Source of the DNA: an uncultured Bacilli bacterium
Lineage (GTDB): Bacteria > Bacillota_I > Bacilli_A > RF39 > UBA660
Assembly (NCBI GenBank): GCA_947628685.1
Contig: CANRAT010000055.1
Span: forward strand, 1-8,632
Reading direction: 5' to 3'
Length of the DNA: 8,632 nt
A program made the position numbers and the translations under genes. Shown piece after piece: positions 7,202 through 8,632 of this stretch; the stretch's first letter is position 1, and each line of letters starts with the position of its first letter. The notes under the pieces are model-generated. The model saw only the letters and a program-made list of their open reading frames with translations. It was not told the DNA's origin and searched no databases.

Positions 7202-8178
7202 ATTTTAAAATCCTCATATAATTTAACTATTAATTCATCTATATTCCCACTATCTATGTCTATATCTATTATAGATATTTTAGAGGATAATAGTTTTATA
7301 AACTCATTTATTTCTATTTTTCTTATGTCTACTGTAAAATTTATTCCATCATCTAATTTTTCTTCTTTTACTATATAATCTTTATTTAGAGTTATTTTAT
7401 CTTTTGTTACAACTTTAATTTTTCTTAAGTAATCATATTTCTTTTTTAAACTTGATAATTTTCCATCGTATAATATACTACCTTTGCCTATTAGAATTAT
7501 TCTTTTTGCAAGAGCCTCTATATCTGCCATATCGTGTGTCGTTAAAATAACTGTTACTTTGTTTTGTTTATTTATTTTTTTGATAAATTCTCTAACTATT
7601 TTTTTACTTACTGCATCAAGCCCGATAGTAGGTTCATCTAAAAATAGTATTTTTGGTTTGTGTAATAAGGATGCTGCTATTTCACATTTCATTCTGTTGC
7701 CTAGACTTAATTGTCTTACTGGGATATTTAATATGTTTTTTAAATTTAAAAGTTCTATCAATTCATTTAATGTTTTTTGATATTCTTCATTTGGTATTTT
7801 ATATATATCTTTTAAAAGATTAAATGAATCAATTGCTGGTATATCCCACCATAGTTGACTTCTTTGGCCAAACACTACACCTATTTTTCCAACATATTTT
7901 TTTCTATCTTTTAATGGAATTAATCCATCTACTTTGACAGTACCGCTATCAGGTATAAGTATTCCTGATAGTATTTTAATAGTTGTAGATTTTCCTGCTC
8001 CATTAGGTCCAATATAACCAACTATTTCACCCTTCTTAATAGAAAACGATATATCATTTATTGCTTTTATATATCTATATTTTCTTTTAAAGAAGCTTTT
8101 TAAAGTACCAAGTATACCTGAATTTTTGAGTGGTACTTTAAAAGTTTTATTAATGTGTTTAACAGTGATGAATGACAT
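7198..8178 (-). CDS. ABC exporter ATP-binding protein (COG4586-like)
   Basis: The ATPase of the exporter, 326 residues from the start chosen here. Counted from that Met: Walker A GPNGAGKST (57-65), Q-loop Q105 in FGQRSQLWWD, signature LSLGN (157-161), Walker B ILFLDEP (177-183) with catalytic E182, D-loop GLD, and H-loop H215. The N-terminal insert between the first strand and Walker A (about 15-40) and the C-terminal domain of about 90 residues are typical of COG4586 ATPases. An upstream in-frame ATG at 8196 would add six residues but has no SD. The Met at 8178 has AAAGGAG 8 nt upstream (8187-8193), so that start is preferred. It is the first gene of the exporter operon and overlaps the next by ATGA. 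Substrate unknown. Confidence 0.93.
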   Translation of the reverse strand: MSFITVKHINKTFKVPLKNSGILGTLKSFFKRKYRYIKAINDISFSIKKGEIVGYIGPNGAGKSTTIKILSGILIPDSGTVKVDGLIPLKDRKKYVGKIGVVFGQRSQLWWDIPAIDSFNLLKDIYKIPNEEYQKTLNELIELLNLKNILNIPVRQLSLGNRMKCEIAASLLHKPKILFLDEPTIGLDAVSKKIVREFIKKINKQNKVTVILTTHDMADIEALAKRIILIGKGSILYDGKLSSLKKKYDYLRKIKVVTKDKITLNKDYIVKEEKLDDGINFTVDIRKIEINEFIKLLSSKISIIDIDIDSGNIDELIVKLYEDFKI

Positions 8179-8186
8179 TTTATCAA

Positions 8187-8193
8187 CTCCTTT
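8187..8193 (-). promoter_or_regulatory. Ribosome binding site that decides the ATPase start
   Basis: AAAGGAG followed by an 8-nt spacer and ATG (8176-8178). It overlaps the 12-bp perfect palindrome CTTTCATGAAAG (8190-8201), so its A-rich half could be masked by a small hairpin or by a bound protein. Confidence 0.8.
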
Positions 8194-8197
8194 CATG

Positions 8198-8303
8198 AAA
8201 GAATCAACAATTTATCATTCAAAATCCTCCTTTCTTTATATAACGCAAAAAACCACATATTTATATGTAGTATTCCTGTTGATTAATAAATTGTAGATTC
8301 TTT
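8198..8303 (-). repeat. Long imperfect inverted repeat in the exporter leader
   Basis: The arms are 8198-8220 and 8281-8303. In DNA 20 of 23 positions are complementary. In minus-strand RNA one mismatch becomes a wobble, so 21 of 23 can pair, including unbroken runs of 8 (AAAGAATC with GATTCTTT) and 9 (ACAATTTAT with ATAAATTGT). The 60-nt loop encloses a terminator-like hairpin and a strong SD (8226-8232). No known riboswitch or T-box signature was recognised. The rest of the 184-bp gap (8304-8362) is A/T-rich, and no convincing promoter was seen in it. Confidence 0.6.
8247..8271 (-). terminator. Terminator or attenuator hairpin upstream of the exporter ATPase
   Basis: On the minus strand ACTACATAT (8271-8263) pairs with ATATGTGGT (8260-8252), with one G-U wobble. 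The last A-U pair must open to give a 4-nt loop. A T run (8251-8247) follows at once, then GCG. It lies about 90 bp past the stop of the truncated right-edge gene and about 70 bp before the ATPase start. It is either the terminator of that gene or an attenuator of the exporter operon. Confidence 0.6.
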
Positions 8304-8362
8304 GCAAAACGTCTATTTAAGTCTAGCATAAAATTTTTAAAAACACAATACCTTTTTTAAAT

Positions 8363-8632
8363 TTATTTATCAAATTTATCTAAATACCATTTAGCAAACT
8401 GATCTTTAGCATCTCCCCAATATGATGCTTCCTTAACGTAATCTATTTCTCTTAATTCACTTAGTGTTTTATCCTCTCCATCTGGTATATAAAATTTATC
8501 GTGCCATCTTCCTTTTGTTCCACTTGCCTTATATGCAATTCTACCAGTTCCACCACCACTAAATACTATAGGTTCTTCACCAGGTTCACAATAAGCAAAA
8601 CAGTGCTCCAACCTTGCTTTGCTATTTGTTTC
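8363..8632 (-). CDS. HAM1/RdgB-like non-canonical purine NTP pyrophosphatase, C-terminal part (cut by window edge)
   Basis: The frame is open to the right edge, so the 89 residues here are the C-terminal part of a longer protein; the apparent TTG start at 8611 is only an internal Leu. The order of features follows the HAM1 fold: a strand ARLEHCFAYC, a G-rich FSGGGTGRIAYKASG turn, then WHDKFYIPDG with TLSEL, matching the family's GFGYDPIF.P.G..T.AEL region. The family removes ITP, dITP and XTP from the nucleotide pool. The usual closing SHR motif is not clear (EASYWGD stands there), so this is a divergent member. The stretch is visibly richer in G+C than the rest of the window and has three Trp codons. 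Another NTP-binding fold cannot be excluded without the N-terminal half. Confidence 0.6.
   Translation of the reverse strand, partial: ETNSKARLEHCFAYCEPGEEPIVFSGGGTGRIAYKASGTKGRWHDKFYIPDGEDKTLSELREIDYVKEASYWGDAKDQFAKWYLDKFDK

Noticed and set aside
7484..7780. Plus-strand open frame of 98 residues within the exporter ATPase gene
   Set aside because: It lies fully antisense to conserved signature and Walker B coding sequence, has no clear SD, and its product matches no family I know. It is a shadow of the ATPase gene.
8194..8196. Upstream ATG as the ATPase start
   Set aside because: No SD precedes it, while the Met six codons later has a strong, well-spaced one; COG4586 proteins normally begin close to that later Met.
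8241..8275. T-box riboswitch in the exporter leader
   Set aside because: The GTGG followed by a T run and GCG recalls the T-box core, but the conserved TGGNACCGCG is absent and no specifier-loop elements were found.
8198..8303. MITE or small transposon with terminal inverted repeats
   Set aside because: The flanks show no target-site duplication and there is no second copy in the window; RNA-level pairing explains the repeat better.
8336..8361. Hairpin TTTAAAAA/TTTTTAAA just after the right-edge gene as its terminator
   Set aside because: The stem is A/T only and would be very unstable; the hairpin at 8247-8271 with a U tract is the better candidate.
1..8632. Mycoplasma-type genetic code (TGA = Trp)
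   Set aside because: Trp is encoded by TGG in several proteins and the exporter ATPase ends at a TGA in the ATGA overlap with the next gene, so TGA acts as a stop.

Overview
This is a very A+T-rich bacterial window (about three quarters A/T by eye) with densely packed genes, strong purine-rich Shine-Dalgarno (SD) sites, and TAA/TAG/TGA all used as stops. Trp is encoded by TGG and one ABC gene ends in TGA, so the code is the standard bacterial one, not the mycoplasma variant. Composition, strong SDs and protein resemblance suggest a low-G+C Firmicute, possibly an uncultured gut Bacilli/Mycoplasmatota or clostridial lineage. The genus cannot be told from this window.

Layout, left to right. Positions 1-190 are non-coding and hold a minus-strand intrinsic terminator. 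Positions 191-4274 are a minus-strand operon transcribed ABC-F ATPase -> rsgA (ribosome assembly GTPase) -> HAD Cof-type phosphatase -> Nudix hydrolase, with 9, 12 and 46 bp gaps. The rsgA SD is fused to the ABC-F stop codon. Positions 4275-4463 are a divergent promoter region: an extended -10 promoter fires left into a leader of about 85 nt carrying a perfect 8-bp dyad, and a second promoter fires right into maf with an almost absent leader. maf (4464-5057, plus strand) meets a GNAT acetyltransferase gene (5054-5581, minus strand) tail to tail. The two overlap by 4 bp, and a palindromic bidirectional terminator holds both stop codons in its loop.

Positions 5054-8178 form a second minus-strand operon: exporter ATPase -> permease -> permease -> GNAT. 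The exporter trio matches the uncharacterised/viologen-type ABC-2 exporter family, which has two non-identical permeases. Its genes are tightly coupled (ATGA overlap; 1-nt gap). Its upstream region (8179-8362) is the most structured non-coding part of the window. It has a terminator-like hairpin with a U tract, enclosed by a 23-bp imperfect inverted repeat, plus two good SDs; the first leads only into a four-codon ORF, the second sets the ATPase start. A truncated gene at the right edge (8363-8632) looks like the C-terminal half of a HAM1/RdgB-type nucleotide pyrophosphatase.

Functionally the window mixes ribosome maintenance (ABC-F, RsgA), nucleotide-pool cleaning (Nudix, Maf, HAM1-like), a general phosphatase, and a drug- or metabolite-exporter operon with an acetyltransferase. 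No mobile element, CRISPR array, tRNA or rRNA was recognised. The best candidate for undescribed biology is the exporter leader; the ABC-F leader comes second.
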